A DNA stretch of 61,497 nt from Scytalidium lignicola (lineage: Eukaryota > Ascomycota > Leotiomycetes): contig NCSJ02000257.1 of the NCBI GenBank assembly GCA_002812745.2, positions 1 to 61,497 of the forward strand. Direction: 5' to 3'. Below the pieces are notes generated by a model. It had not been told where the DNA came from, ran no database searches, and saw only the letters and a list, made by a program, of their open reading frames with translations. This document shows, piece by piece, positions 1-11,468 of the stretch. A program made the translations under genes and the position numbers. The first letter of the stretch is position 1; every line of letters starts with the position of its first letter.

Positions 1-2
1 AT

Positions 3-227
3 CCGGGTGAGCCGTACGGCTTCCACGTCGAGCAGGCTGCGAGTTACTTTTTGAATCATACGGATGGGATAAGGGCTGTTCTGCGAGCGGTCAAGAATAT
101 CCTCGACTATGGCGTAGGTACTCTGCTACCGGGCATTTGTGAGGCGCTTGATGCTTATGGGGCGGCTATGCTAGCAGCTTCCGTCACAGCTAGCATAGTA
201 AGTTTTATTTCTAGAGTTATTCATTAG
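3..227 (+). CDS. 3' end of an unidentified gene (partial)
   Basis: An open frame enters from the left edge and runs about 74 codons to a TAG at 225-227. The peptide is rich in Ala, Gly and Val in its second half and includes NILDYGVGTLLPGICEALDAY. I do not recognise the family. A GTAAGT at about 198 could be a splice donor, in which case the true C-terminus differs. The frame is supported only by length and by amino-acid composition typical of coding sequence. Confidence 0.4.
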   Translation, partial: PGEPYGFHVEQAASYFLNHTDGIRAVLRAVKNILDYGVGTLLPGICEALDAYGAAMLAASVTASIVSFISRVIH

Positions 228-773
228 CACGATTGAGACTATTATCTAGAAGATACTCAACCTCATGTCGTTCGTGGATGAGTGATGAGTGATGAGTGCC
301 GGTAAATTTTGTTCACCACCCTCATCCTAGTTAGTCACCCTGCTCATGTAGGACTAAAGAAGGTGTTTGTATTGGTGGTGCTCGTATTAAAGAGATGATT
401 TTTTCCATTTGAGCGGACGGATGCTTAGCATTGCTCTATTAATAAGGCACCATCGAGCATAGTAATAATGGAAAGCATAGAACGTTTATGAAATATGGCT
501 GAACCCATGAGACAAACAAATATTAGTGGTTTAAATGCAGTAGATAATAGGAGCCACTAGACAATTACGTAGCGTTGGGGTGGGTATGGATCTGTAGTGT
601 CTGTGACTGAGAAGTACACACAGATACATCTCATAAACTCATTTGCGTCTTAAGGTAGAGGAAGTCACGCTCAAGAAGACATTTGATGATATTGGAGTAA
701 GTTATACAGGGTATCGCGGCTGGCTTCCCTCCCTTTCTCAGTATGAACTTGTACAATCGAAGAAACACACCTT
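228..773. other. spacer, no gene seen
   Basis: Between the partial left-edge gene and the lectin-like gene. A short GATGAGTGATGAGTGATGAGTG tandem lies near 277-298 (GATGAGT units). No coding or RNA signal recognised. Confidence 0.5.
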
Positions 774-2073
774 CTATCTCGGCTCTGCAGCTATTGCTTC
801 ATCCCCTTCATCCTCATCTCTACCCTTATCCTCGCGCTTCTTATTTTTGTTTTTAATATAAAGGTATATCGTCAAAATTAATGTCAATAATGCTACAGCA
901 AAACCACTAACGCCAATCGCAATGTCAATCTTGTTGTCTCTGCTAAGTGTTGGTGCCTTAGGCGGAAGAAGTTCAAAAGTTGCAAAGTCTTCCTCAAAGG
1001 AAGGCCCGTTGGTAGAGGTCTTTGCCAAGTAATTGATTTGGCCTTCGGCTGTGGTGTAGAAATATTCCTCGTACCTCCCTGAGCCATTCACGCTTCGCGA
1101 AGCTGCGACGGGCTCACCGGATATGGCGCCCGGTGCTTTCAGCAGGGTGTCGGTTGTGTTGACCCAGGATGGACCCTCAAATGCCCACTCGTTGGCGACC
1201 TGGTTGATATAGAATATTCGGATTATCAAGGGATCAGACCACGCCACAGCTGAGAAACCGATATCTGGCTTTGAGGTAAACTCTGGTATATCAGGCAAGA
1301 CTGTGTAGGGCATCACTGGTTAGTCTGTTTCCCTATCAGCTTACATGTAGGAGCTATAATCATACCTTTTGACCACTCACTGCCGTTGAATGTAAGGGAA
1401 GCAAGTGACAAGCTCTCGGAGACAAAGAAGATATGGATATCGCTAGATCCAACAGGGACCGCAGCCGAAATACGTGACCCATGTGCAGCCTTCGGCCCAA
1501 GCTGAGTGACATTTCCGTTTAACAATTGGACGACAAAATCCTCGTCGTCAATATAGAATCTCCGAATATTACCATCTACTCTCGCTAGGGCAAGTCCAGA
1601 GGTGGAAATGTGACCTGTTTGAGTAGTAGACCAGTTGGTATAATTCCCGTTCTGGTAGGTGCACGCAACCTCAATGATCTGACCGTCTTCATCGAGGTAG
1701 TTTACGAAAACCTGTTTAGTGGGACGTCAGTGCGTGCGTCGAACTTCAGGGAAGAAAGGACGCAGAAGCTTACAGTGTTTATCCCTTGCTGGTTATTCGG
1801 GTAGTAGAGAGCTGTAAGAGGGGATTCGTTTTGGGGCAAGGTAGCTCGAGGGATCTCCTGTGGTTGTTCATTGGGTACTACTCGACTTTTAATCACTATT
1901 TTGCCATCTGGCTGCTGCCAATAAATATAACGTGCCCAGCCATCGTTGATTTGAGAATTATAGGCTGCGGCTATATTCACGACCACGGAGTCTTTATTGC
2001 CAGTGGCAACGCCTGAAAAGAAGGACAAGAAGAGAGTTAAAAAGATGAGAAGTGCCATTCTAGGGCCATCCAT
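774..2073 (-). CDS. membrane-anchored fucose-lectin-like beta-propeller protein
   Basis: Three exons: 2073-1774, 1711-1366 and 1315-774. The introns 1712-1773 (GTAAGC...AACAG) and 1316-1365 (GTATGA...ACCAG) keep the frame. The product starts with a hydrophobic signal peptide (ALLIFLTLFLSFFSGVA). The body has repeated blade-like units, including AAAYNSQINDGWARYIYW, ALYYPNNQ, NIRRFYIDDE and IRIFYINQ, resembling the six-bladed fungal fucose-specific lectin family (AAL type). A single transmembrane helix near the C-terminus (IAIGVSGFAVALLTLILTIYLYI) is followed by a charged tail of Lys, Arg, Asp and Glu. From this I infer a surface or endomembrane protein with an outward carbohydrate-binding propeller. 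Sugar-binding residues cannot be confirmed by eye, so ligand binding is inference. The start at 2073 puts the signal peptide first; a second Met five codons downstream is also possible. Confidence 0.82.
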
Positions 2074-2272
2074 GGTGAAATTAGACAGCCTGAGCGTGTG
2101 GGAAGGTAGAGCTGGAGATATGAATCAAACAACAGCTGCGGCATCATGATATATAATCTCAGTATACAACCCCAGCCTTGCGCGTTCAAGCCTTGTACTA
2201 CCACACCTTGGCGATGTCTATCTATGCTGCACGAAAAGTAACGTTAATTCTTTTGAAGCCCTCCCCGGTAGG

Positions 2273-2371
2273 TAGCACTTCCTAAATAAGCCACTTCCTA
2301 AATAAGCATACATTAACGCTTTTCTACCGCTTTTCTACCGCTTTTCTACCGCTTTTCTACCGCTTTTCTAC
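2273..2371. repeat. 11-bp tandem array with adjacent 16-bp duplication
   Basis: Five perfect copies of CGCTTTTCTAC occupy 2317-2371. Immediately upstream, CACTTCCTAAATAAGC is present twice in tandem-like arrangement (about 2276-2306). Both lie upstream of the lectin-like gene, which is transcribed away from them. Confidence 0.85.
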
Positions 2372-3746
2372 CGCCTTCTATAAATTGATCACTCTGCTAT
2401 TCGTCTATCATTTCGCCACCATTAAAGGAGGTGTGTGGTAGGCTGTGTAAGCGCCAGCCTGATGAAATTCTCGAATGCCAAGTGTATCAGACATCGCCAA
2501 GTGTTAGAGAAGCGGCTAAGAGTGGTGGCTAGTTAACTAATCTCATTCGTCTAATGCAATACGCATCTTCCTTCCTTGCTTCCTCGAGCCTCGTTTAGGA
2601 AGCTGTAACTATTCAGGTAGTAAGGCTCTCGACAACCTCGACCTTCAGCGTAACGATGGTGCAATCCGGCACCCGGCTCGGTGGCCCCTGCTGAAGGATG
2701 TTCTTGGCCGATGTTAGTGTATTAGGTGGCTACCCTACTAGAGTTCCAGAGCGGCGGTTCCTCCAATTGCTCTGCCTGTCCGGATGTTGATCAGGACCCA
2801 CATTCCCTTCTGGGAGAGACATCGAAGGTGGACAGGGCGCCCTACGCAGCTCCAGGATTCCATCCGTTGTTTCCAGCCCCGTGTCGCCCCAGCGGTGTAG
2901 TACCCCCGACCAGGCACGGAAGCCACCAGGGATCATCTCCAGTTTATCCATTTAATTTTCTATCCACAGTCCCTTTTCACTCGCCCAACTCGCCAGGCCG
3001 AGCTTCCATCCCATTGGGGTACACGTGTAGCCGAAACCATCGGGGTTATCGAGAAGTTGAATGAGAGCAGCGAAGGCGTGCGGACCATTGTCTGATTGCA
3101 GACAAGACAGTGCGTCGAAAGCGCCCGTCTTGCTCGCCAGGGTTTTGCGTAGGTGGTGGTGGGCACTAGGTTGTTTGTGAGCGGTGGCTATCTGTAAGGT
3201 AGAATCAATATTTTGAGAAGTGCCGGTTTCAAAATTCATACACCTTAGTCACTCGTATTTTTCACACGCACTGTGTGTTCACCAGAATATAGAAAGCCGG
3301 TAGAAGCAGGCGCAGCGACTGTAACACCTTGAAAGAAGGTCTCAGGTGATGGAGCCGGAGCGTAAACCATGCCACGTGGTTGGAACCAAAAGTTGCATAT
3401 TCATTACCTTGGCATCGTTCAAATTACGGCCACCACCCCTTGCGTGGAGGATGTGTCTTATTGTGAAGAAGAAAATTGGGTTTCCCATTACAACGGTGCA
3501 CGGAGCATGCAAGGCTAGCAGCTCACTCGTCACTCTCCGAAAAGCAAAAGGTGGGAGGGTACAAAAGCAAGCAACGAGTGTTTTAATCATACAAAATGCT
3601 ACCCTTTGGCCTGAAACCCCGGGTCTCCTCCCACTGGGAGAGAAAATATATCTTAGTAATACAGTCCCTCTCCCTGAATAAAGCGAAATGGTCTTTGCGG
3701 TGGCAACATATAAAAATTGTCATAGGCCATCTACCTTTATTTTTTT

Positions 3747-3768
3747 GGGGCGGGGGGGGCGGGGGGTT
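3747..3768. other. G-run with G-quadruplex potential
   Basis: GGGG, C, eight G, C and six G in succession on the + strand after an A/T-rich run. Composition alone; no function claimed. Confidence 0.5.
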
Positions 3769-4173
3769 GAGTTGAGACGGTGACTGTACATATAACACGC
3801 GCGTTATTGCGTCCAGAACCAGGCCCCCGCTAGAAGCAATGTAGATCGATGCAAGATCCTCCCCGCTGGAGATCAACTGAAAGATCTCGTAGCTCCCACG
3901 GCCGTAGCAGCTAACCCTCCCAAGCCTACCAGGCACCCGCAACCCCCTCCCCAGGACGGGAGATCGGGGCTTTCGCTTAAGGTGGATGTCCATAAAGAGA
4001 GAGCGTCCTCTCCTCCTACTTGCGATCTGACGCATCTATTTCAAAAATATCTACAGCATACTCTCTATTCACTTTATTTAAGAATACATACGTTGAATCA
4101 TACCCTCTGATTTTATCCTCTTTTTAGATTATTTCTTCAACAATATCAACGCCGTACACGAAAATCCTAGATC

Positions 4174-5084
4174 ATGTATAATTACGTCCCTCGTGATCAG
4201 AAAATTGTCGAGGTCTCAAGTATGAATTCATTCCAAATTCATTTCCCTAAACAATATCTACATACTGACAATTGACCTTGACAGCCCCTCTACCACCCCC
4301 AGACGATGTGGAGCTCTCCCTCTGCGTATCCGTCAAGCGAAAGTGGCCCAACGGCAGTACGATCACTGTTGGGTTCTTGAACGGTAGTCCTAACCTCCAA
4401 CTCAAAACCTTTAATTGCGCCTCGCAGTGGTTCGAAGTCTCCAACCTAAGCCTGGAGGGGCCGGTGGAGGCCAGCAAGGCCAATGTTCGTATCACCTTCA
4501 CTGGCGCTTGCGGTATTTCGAAATCAAAACTAGGCACGCTTTGTCTCGAGGGAAAAGATTCTCAAAAGCCTACCATGTGGCTAGGACTGGACGAGTCGAC
4601 CACTGAAGACGTGTTCGCTCGGACGGTGCTGCACGAATTCGGCCACGTTCTCGGTTGTCTGCATGAGCACCAGAGTCCCAAGGCGTGCATCGAGTGGAAA
4701 AAAGACGCTGTGTACCATGATTACGGCCTCAACGAGTGGGATGGGAAACAGGTGGAAATCAACGTCCTCGATAAGTACGAGAGTAATGAGACCAAATCCT
4801 CGGAATTCGATCGCCGCTCAGTCATGCTTTACCCCGTCGCTGAGGACCACACCACTAACCTCTTCTCGAGTGATTGGAACAATTGTCTTTCCGAGACCGA
4901 CAAGCAGTTCATCGGGCAAGTCTATCCTAAGGAATCGGACCAGTCCTCCATCTGCTCGGCTCCACCCCCAAACGGCCATCCACTGCCTTCCAGATTCTTT
5001 CTTGTCACCTTCTGGGAGAAAGCTTGTTCTTATATACGCTGGTGCTGGCTGCAATTCTACTATAAGGCCCGTGGGTTAAGCTAA
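4174..5084 (+). CDS. astacin-like (metzincin) zinc metalloprotease
   Basis: Two exons, 4174-4219 and 4285-5084, joined over a 65-bp intron (GTATGA, CTGAC branch, TTGACAG). The second exon has no ATG of its own before an upstream stop, which supports the first exon. Total 281 aa. The zinc motif HEFGHVLGCLHEH matches the metzincin HExxHxxGxxH pattern with catalytic Glu, and RSVMLYP further on fits the Met-turn. An upstream segment (KRKWPNGSTITVGFLNGS) resembles the first strand of fungal M12A-like peptidases. No signal peptide is visible on this model, so the enzyme would be intracellular, or the true N-terminus lies further upstream. Substrate unknown. The last 40 residues are aromatic-rich and unlike the core. 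Confidence 0.85.
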
Positions 5085-6050
5085 CCCTGGTGTCTCAGTA
5101 CGGGCCGACGAAACGCTTATTTTGTTTTTAGTCTCTTTTTCAGCGAGGTGCTGTGACGTGATGCTACTGTATTGTCTATCTAGCTAGCTGGAACTAGAGG
5201 GCAAATCTATCGCGCGCTTTGTCAAGATCGCACAAATGTATTATTGACTTTCCTACTGTTCGAGTTTTTATGATATTTTGATCTTATTCTTTGTAATTAG
5301 ACCAGAAGATAATGGTATATCCTTTGCTTCGTTTCATTCAAAATCGTATCGTCCGCTTGATGCTTAACAAGTGATGTGCTTCACCAGATTCTTCAGTCGT
5401 GCGCTCAGTGTAGATAGATGCCTGAGGAAATATTGCTAAAGACCGCTGTCAATGTAAAATGATCAAGCAATTCACCAAGAACGTAATTCATTTGAAAATT
5501 AATAGATAGCTGGTGTGCATCATGTTGTAAATATACGGCTATCGTCTCTCTCATAGAACTTGAACCCCTTTTATACCACAAACATAACTTGGATGTAATC
5601 TATAAGGACAGTCACTTGAACCACGTGATCTTCTTACGCAATACCGATATTTAAGCTGGATCGAGGATCCCCGCATAAACTAAAATAAGCTTAACTCCAA
5701 AACCACCACTACGGGTAGTACCGATAAGCAAAGCTTCCGTAATTAATTAATAACCAAAAGCATAAACACGTTTATTATACGCTGGTTAACGAGATTAATA
5801 TAATGTAATTAGTTATATTGAATAAAAAACCAACATTCCATATTAGAATAAAAGATTACGTCCAAGTTCGAAAAATAAGGTTTGGAGAGGGAAAGGAAGA
5901 GGTCTTGGGCAAATTAGATAACATCGTACATGTGCAACACCTTGACAGGGCCCGAGCTGAGGCACCTTACGCGGATGCAAACGCGCACGTGATCTAACCG
6001 AATTAATTAAAGCATATAAATTAAGATGACCTGGTTTTCGTTAACAAATG
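5085..6050. other. AT-rich spacer
   Basis: No gene seen. Contains one copy of a dispersed repeat (5674-5744) also present beside the pseudokinase gene at about 26276-26395. Confidence 0.5.
5674..5744 (+). repeat. dispersed repeat, short copy
   Basis: Shares ATAAGCTTAACTC, AAAACCACC, TACGGGTAGTACC and ATAAGCAAAGCTTCCGTA, in the same order and strand, with the copy at 26276-26395. The other copy has about 50 extra bases between the second and third blocks. Class unknown; possibly a MITE or an element remnant. Confidence 0.75.
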
Positions 6051-6205
6051 GCTTCTGTGGTCCAATGGTTAGGATTCCACCCTTCCATTCTGTTAGGTGG
6101 AGGTAAGTTGTTCACTTATTATACTCTGCACTAAAATAATACTTACATTACTAGGTTCGTGTTCGATTCACGGCAGTTGCATTCTTAGCATTTTCTTTTT
6201 TTCNT
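6048..6205 (+). repeat. left arm of inverted repeat carrying the tRNA-like unit
   Basis: About 155 bp are nearly identical to the reverse complement of 13897-14054, with two visible substitutions near the ends. Lower-similarity homology continues inward: about 6350-6460 matches the reverse complement of about 13750-13860. Confidence 0.9.
6051..6181 (+). tRNA. tRNA-like gene, Gly(UCC)-like, with two insertions
   Basis: A-box TGGTCCAATGG fits TRGYNNARNGG and B-box TGTTCGATTC fits GTTCGANTC. Read as a cloverleaf: acceptor GCTTCTG/CAGTTGC (two central T-T mismatches), D arm GTCC/GGAT with GG in the loop, anticodon stem CCACC/GGTGG, T stem TCGTG/CACGG, discriminator A. The anticodon loop reads CTTCCA, then 7 extra nt TTCTGTT, then A, consistent with anticodon TCC (Gly) and a 7-nt insertion at the usual 37/38 intron site. 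A further 52 nt (6103-6154) starting GTAAGT and ending TACTAG sits in the variable loop. Removing both leaves exactly 72 nt with a 4-nt variable loop. T-rich runs suited to RNA polymerase III termination follow. The acceptor mismatches leave open a pseudogene or a tRNA-derived repeat. Confidence 0.6.
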
Positions 6206-6246
6206 TTTTTCNTTTTTTTTTTGTAACCATCTAACTCTTGACATAT

Positions 6247-6460
6247 TAATTGTCAGCTCGCTTAACAGCCTTTTTCTTCTACTCGTGCCCTCGTAGTCGG
6301 TGGCAAGCGATTGCATACTTTATAATTCACCATACAAAATTCAAACGCACTAATCGTCGGCTCGTTTGTGCAGCCTTTTTGCTCGTTTTCTCGCAGTTAG
6401 CAGAAGCGGTTAACAGACGGAAGCAAGTGACAGTTTTGATAAAAATCATTGAAAATAACT
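6247..6460 (+). repeat. two diverged ~104-bp direct repeats
   Basis: Units starting at about 6249 and about 6353 share, in order, GTCRGCTCG, CAGCCTTTTT, CTCG and AAGCG elements. The second unit also matches, inverted, sequence near 13750-13860. Origin unknown. Confidence 0.6.
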
Positions 6461-6496
6461 NAAAAAAAATTAAGATGAATTATAATAATTATAATA

Positions 6497-6661
6497 TGTT
6501 GTGATATCCTAGTTGCCACCTTAGGCACCACGTTTCACCTATTACACGTGACTTCCCTTTCTAGTAGTTAGCTTCACTTGTACGTATGTAGCTACACTAT
6601 AACACCACAATATATTTGAGTAACCCTGATTATGCAACCTCTTGTTATGCTTAATTCAACA
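6497..6661 (+). repeat. copia left LTR
   Basis: TG...CA-bounded repeat, paired with 11299-11463; left TSD TAATA at 6492-6496. Confidence 0.93.
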
Positions 6662-6759
6662 GGTTATACACTCTGGTAACAACGTAATTAGGCTAATTCT
6701 ACTTCTTTTGTGTTGATTGTGTTGATTAGCACCTTTTTTGTCTTTGTTTACTCATATCC

Positions 6760-9700
6760 ATGCGTTTAGCCATCATCTTCAGCATGGTTGACGATTCTGG
6801 AATTGTAGTTCTTCCAAAGGACCAAAGACTTAAGGGTTCAGAGAATTATAACCTTTGGAGTTTTTGTCTTATAGTTTTGCTCTGGTCTAAAGGTCTTGAA
6901 GATCATGTTAGTAATATTGTTTTACCTCCTAAGGGAGATACTCCTGAGTAGAAGGCCTGGTGCAAAGATGACGTTAAAACCTATATATATCTTAATGTCA
7001 ATATCGACAACAAGGCTATGTTATTGATCAAGGATTGTGATACAGCAAAGCTTGCTTGGAGTACTTTGAAAGTTCAATATCAGGGAAAAGGTTATAATCT
7101 GCAACAAAAGTTCTTGTCTGAGTTGATCTTTGTCAAATGTAATTACTTCAACTTTATAAACATGTATATTACTGTGTTCAAATTGATGATAGTTAATTTA
7201 AAGGCTGTCAAGGGTGATAACATAGAGCTTCTCTATTAATTTATCTTTATTTTTGGTCTTGAGGATAAATATCCTATTTAGGCTGAACATTAGCATTTGG
7301 CTAGCAGATCAGAGAAGTTATTTACACTTACTTAACTTATAAAGGACATTGCTGATAAATCTATCTTTATTATTAGCTTCTCTAGTATTGTCATGTATGG
7401 TAAGAACAATTCTAATTCAAGTAATTTGAAAAGCTTCAAGGACATCAAGTACAACTATTGTAAGAAGAATAGTTATAAAGAATCTGATTACTTTCAAAAG
7501 TATCCTGAGAAGCTTGAGGAATATAAGGCAAAGTAGTCTGGTAAGAAGAAGAAGAAGAAAAGTGAGGATAAACCTAAGAAGTCTGATTTGAAGGACAAAT
7601 CTAACATTGTCAACCTTAACTTTGTTAACTTGGTTATTACTAACTTGGTTACTACTAATCTTATAACTTTCTTCATGTTTATATGTAATTAGTGGATTGC
7701 AGATATAGGTGTTACTGATCACATTATCAATAATCTTAATTGGTTTGATTTTAGCTCTTATTCAACATATTCTGACCTTCATCTTATAGAGACAAGTAAT
7801 GGTTTTGCTCTAATTGTAAGCATAAGTATTGTTACTCTCAAAACTATTTATTTGGATGGTTTATCCTTCTTCTTGACACTTATCAATGTATAATATATAT
7901 TTACATTTCCAGTTAATATTTTCAAAGCCTTAAGACTCCTTGTATAGAATGATAATGCTTATGTTACTTTATCTGGTATATTCAATAAAAACAACGTTAA
8001 ATACAATGTTGTCATTACCTTCCTTGTTGGTATTTATTTAAGATTAGCATTTATTCTAACAGTGTTTATTTTAGCATTTCTTACTTGTTAAACAATTCTT
8101 AGTCTGGATATCATTTATTAACATTTAGCATATATAAGCCTTGAAGTTGTTAAGAATACAATTAAAGCTACTCTTAGTATTAACATTAAGTTAATGAAGA
8201 AGGCCTTTGACGAAGACCCTTTCCTTTGCAAAGCTTATAAGTATAGTCACTTTGNAAAAAAGTGTTTCTTGACAACTTAGAAAAAGATTTACCAAAGTTG
8301 ATGAGGTCTTGAATATTGATGTGTGTACAATTATACTTGTTAATTATAATGAGCATTATTATGTTACTACTATAGTAGATGATTATTCTGGTGTTACTTG
8401 GGGTTATACTCATAAAGAAAAGAAGGATGTATATGATATTATAATTATACATTGTACTCTTCTTAAGAATCAGTAGAATATCATTCTCAAACTGATTTGA
8501 ATTGATGGTGAAAATAAGTTTAGTAGAGAGAAACTTAATGCCTTTTGTAATCATAAAGGTATTTGACATGAAAAGACTACTCCTTATACACTATAGCAAA
8601 ATGAAGTCTTTAAGAGAGCTGAACACTCTATATTTACAAGAACTTACATTATTATAATTGTTATTAGCATTCCTCTTATACTCTAGAATAAAGTGTACAA
8701 GTCAGCTATATATATTGGTAATTATCTTGTAATCAGAACTCTTGTAAATGATATTACTTTATTTAAAGCCTTTATAAAACAAGTTTCTTTCTTTAATACT
8801 AATTGTAAACTTGATCTATCGAACTTTTATGTTGTTAATTCTAAAATATTTATACATGTTGATAAAGAACATTGTATAACATCTTAAAAGATGACTTTTA
8901 AAGCTGAAGAGGGTATATTGCTAGGCTTTAAGAGTAGCTTGATTTATTGTTGTTGAGTTCTCTTATGCATTTACAAACTAGTCTGCATTTCTTATATTAC
9001 CTTTACTAAGGGTAATTTACACTTAAAAGAGCTTGTTGCCAAGGCTTAAGATGTTAAAGTTGTTGTTGAAGCTAGTTCCCCATATTCTCCATTATCTCCA
9101 CCTTCTATCCTGCAAGATACAACTCTCCTTTTACAGTTGAACTCCATGTTTGAGGAGGTTGTACAACTTACTAAGGAGGAGGAGGAAGTGTTTGAAGATA
9201 AGCTTCCTCAGGTAATTATACTTACCAAATGTGGTTGTGGTCGTCCAAAAGGCTCAAAGAATAAGAAGCTTGAGTTAGAACACATTAATAACTCTGATAT
9301 TATGTACGTTGATCTCATAGAGAATCATGTTATACACTTACAAGTTACAAAGTCAAGTACCTAGGCTTTATCTCTATCTCTAATTGTTTCTCCATCTTCA
9401 ATCATTTCTCTATTTCTAGTTGTTTCTGGAGCTTTTCCTAATGAAGGAGAGATTCTTGGTCAACCTTTAGCAGTTGTTATAGTTTATGGCTATTGTCTTA
9501 CAGCTTGTTCTACTTTGAATTTAGGGTATACTCTAGCTATGACAGATGATCCTACAGAACCGAAATCTTACAAGGAAGCCCTTGATACTCTGTATTCTCA
9601 AGAATAGCAAGATGTTACGATTACAAAGCTCAAGTCCTTGGTGAAGTGTAAGACTTTTAAGCTTACTCAGCTTTCTCCTAGAAAGCATGCCTTGAAGGGC

Positions 9701-11161
9701 TAATAGGTCTATTGTATCAAACATAACATAGACTGTCAAATTGAACACTTTAAAGCTAGGTTTGTGGTTAAGGGATATAAACAGTGCTATGGAGTAGATT
9801 ATAATTAAACTTAGGCAAGTATTGTCAAGTCAACAATATAGAAGGTATTAATGTTAATTACTGTTGTTTGTAATTGGTAAATACACTAAATGGACATTGT
9901 TATAACCTTTCTAAATAGTGATATCAATATAGAGATCTATATGGATCTTCTTAAGGGATTTACCATTAAGGATCTTCAAGCTTTTGATGTTGAATATACT
10001 GATATCAATGATAATAATTATCTTGTTCTTCTTCTTTTAAAGTCCTTATATAAACTAAAGTAAGCTCCTTGTTATTAGCAATTGAAGCTTAATTCGAAGT
10101 TAGCTGAAATTAGCTTTCTTCCTCTTTAATCTAACCTTAATGTCTTCTTTAATTAATGTCTAAGTATCTTTATTTGCATTTATATTGATGATTTTCTAGT
10201 TATTAGTCTTGAAGGCTTTTAATTCAACGAGGTCAAGTGAATTCTTTATGATTTATTCGAAATAATTGATATAGGACTTGCATCCTAGTTTCTAAGGGTA
10301 TGTATCATACAGGATTAAGAGAAATATATCATTTCTCTTGTCTAGGATGAGTATATTAAGAAGATTCTTGATCAATTTGGGTATAACAACGTTAAACTTC
10401 ACTCTACTTCATTTGAGGCAAATGTGGCCAAGTTTATAGTTAAATACAATGATATAGTTACTCCTTAAGATGTTTAGCTTTATTCTGAAAAAGTTAGTTT
10501 TGTTATATATCTTATGATGTAAATGCATCTTGATCTGTCCTTTTTAATCTCTAGACTTTTACAATTCCTTCAAAATCCATCTTCATAATACTTGAAGTTA
10601 GTTAAACAGGTTTTTTAGTACTTCCAGGATACTCAAGATGTTGATATTACCTTTAGAGGAGACAAAAACAAAAACCTTGATTTTTATAGTTTTAACGACT
10701 TTGATTATGATGGTTGTTTGGAAATGCATTGATTTACTATAGGTTATCTTTTCNTTTTTAGGAGAAGGCTTTATTTCATAGCGTTGCTAATGACTACCTT
10801 GTGTTACTTTGTTTACTACAGAAGCTGAGTATTATGCTCTCTCTGAAATATCATGCAAAGTTATATGGCTGGCCAGATTGTTGTTAGAACTTCAGGTTAA
10901 TGTTACAAGCTCCAAGATTACCTTGAATGGTGACAATTAAGGCTCCTTTTCTATGGTTGAGATTATTAAACAATCGAAAAGGGCCAAACATATTGATATC
11001 AGATATCACTTTGTATACGAGAAGGTGCAATCTGGAGAGATCGTTTTGAATTATATCTTTACTGTAGATATGGTAACTGACGGCCTTACAAAAGCTTTGA
11101 ATTCAGTCAAACATGCAAAGTTTATAGATTTGTTAGGCCTGAAATTGATTGCTTTGAATTG
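6760..11161 (+). pseudogene. copia gag-pol remains
   Basis: Landmarks in order. Gag-like KGSENYNLWSF and STLKVQYQGKG at 6820-7090. Protease site WIADIGVTDHI at 7692 (DIG for the usual DSG). Integrase core DDYSGVTWG at about 8380 and a DGE...PYT..QNEV segment at about 8500-8600. Reverse transcriptase [12 protein letters not shown] at about 9750, MDIVITFLNSDI at about 9890 and catalytic YIDDFLV at about 10183. RNase H TTEAEYYALSE at about 10820, and a C-terminal block ending near 11161. More than 30 stops and several frame changes interrupt it. The 3' end (10953-11161) is the longest continuous RNase H reading. Confidence 0.9.
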
Positions 11162-11298
11162 ATAAATTTCCCATTTCGGGCTCCGGTATTATACTTGCAA
11201 CATTTTGCTTTATGGCTTAAGTGTCTTTGCACTTGTTTTTGTATGGGATTTAGGGTACTTTTGCATCAATTTTCGGTGCTTCAGTGACATNGGGGGTG

Positions 11299-11463
11299 TG
11301 TTGTGATATCCTAGTTGCCACCTTAAGCACCATGTTTCACTTATTACATGTGACTTCCCTTTCTAGTAGTTAGCTTCACTTGTATGTACATAGCTATACT
11401 ATAATACTACAATATATTTGAGTAACCCCGATTACACAACCTCTTGCTGTGCTTAATTCAACA
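11299..11463 (+). repeat. copia right LTR
   Basis: Partner of 6497-6661; followed by TSD TAATA at 11464-11468. Confidence 0.93.
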
Positions 11464-11468
11464 TAATA

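Larger units (their letters stand above)
2074..4173. other. 2.1-kb spacer, no confident gene
   Basis: Holds the tandem repeats at 2273-2371 and a GC-richer stretch at 2640-3240. In that stretch both strands are open for 70-110 codons; the minus strand (3239 to 2952, then 2951 to 2730) reads TPMGWKLGLASWASEKGLW and then AWSGVLHRWGD. This could be an eroded gene, but I recognise no family. A long G-run lies at 3747-3768. No RNA gene recognised. Confidence 0.45.
6497..11463 (+). mobile_element. Ty1/copia LTR retrotransposon, decayed
   Basis: Two 165-bp LTRs (6497-6661, 11299-11463) begin TGTTGTGATATCC and end TTAATTCAACA. A 5-bp target duplication TAATA flanks them (6492-6496, 11464-11468). A G-rich polypurine tract (NGGGGGTG) directly precedes the right LTR. 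Internal order is gag, protease, integrase, reverse transcriptase, RNase H, as in copia. By eye about 15 LTR differences are all transitions, and most internal stops are TAA or TAG at expected CAA or CAG codons, the pattern left by RIP. Not autonomous. Confidence 0.93.

Noticed and set aside
3583..4035. 150-codon minus-strand frame near the G-run
   Set aside because: Basic, low-complexity peptide with a poly-Pro created by the G-run; no splice signals or family likeness.
4415..4606. GGTTCGAAGTCTCC at about 4427 as a tRNA B-box
   Set aside because: Lies inside the protease coding exon with no A-box or cloverleaf around it.
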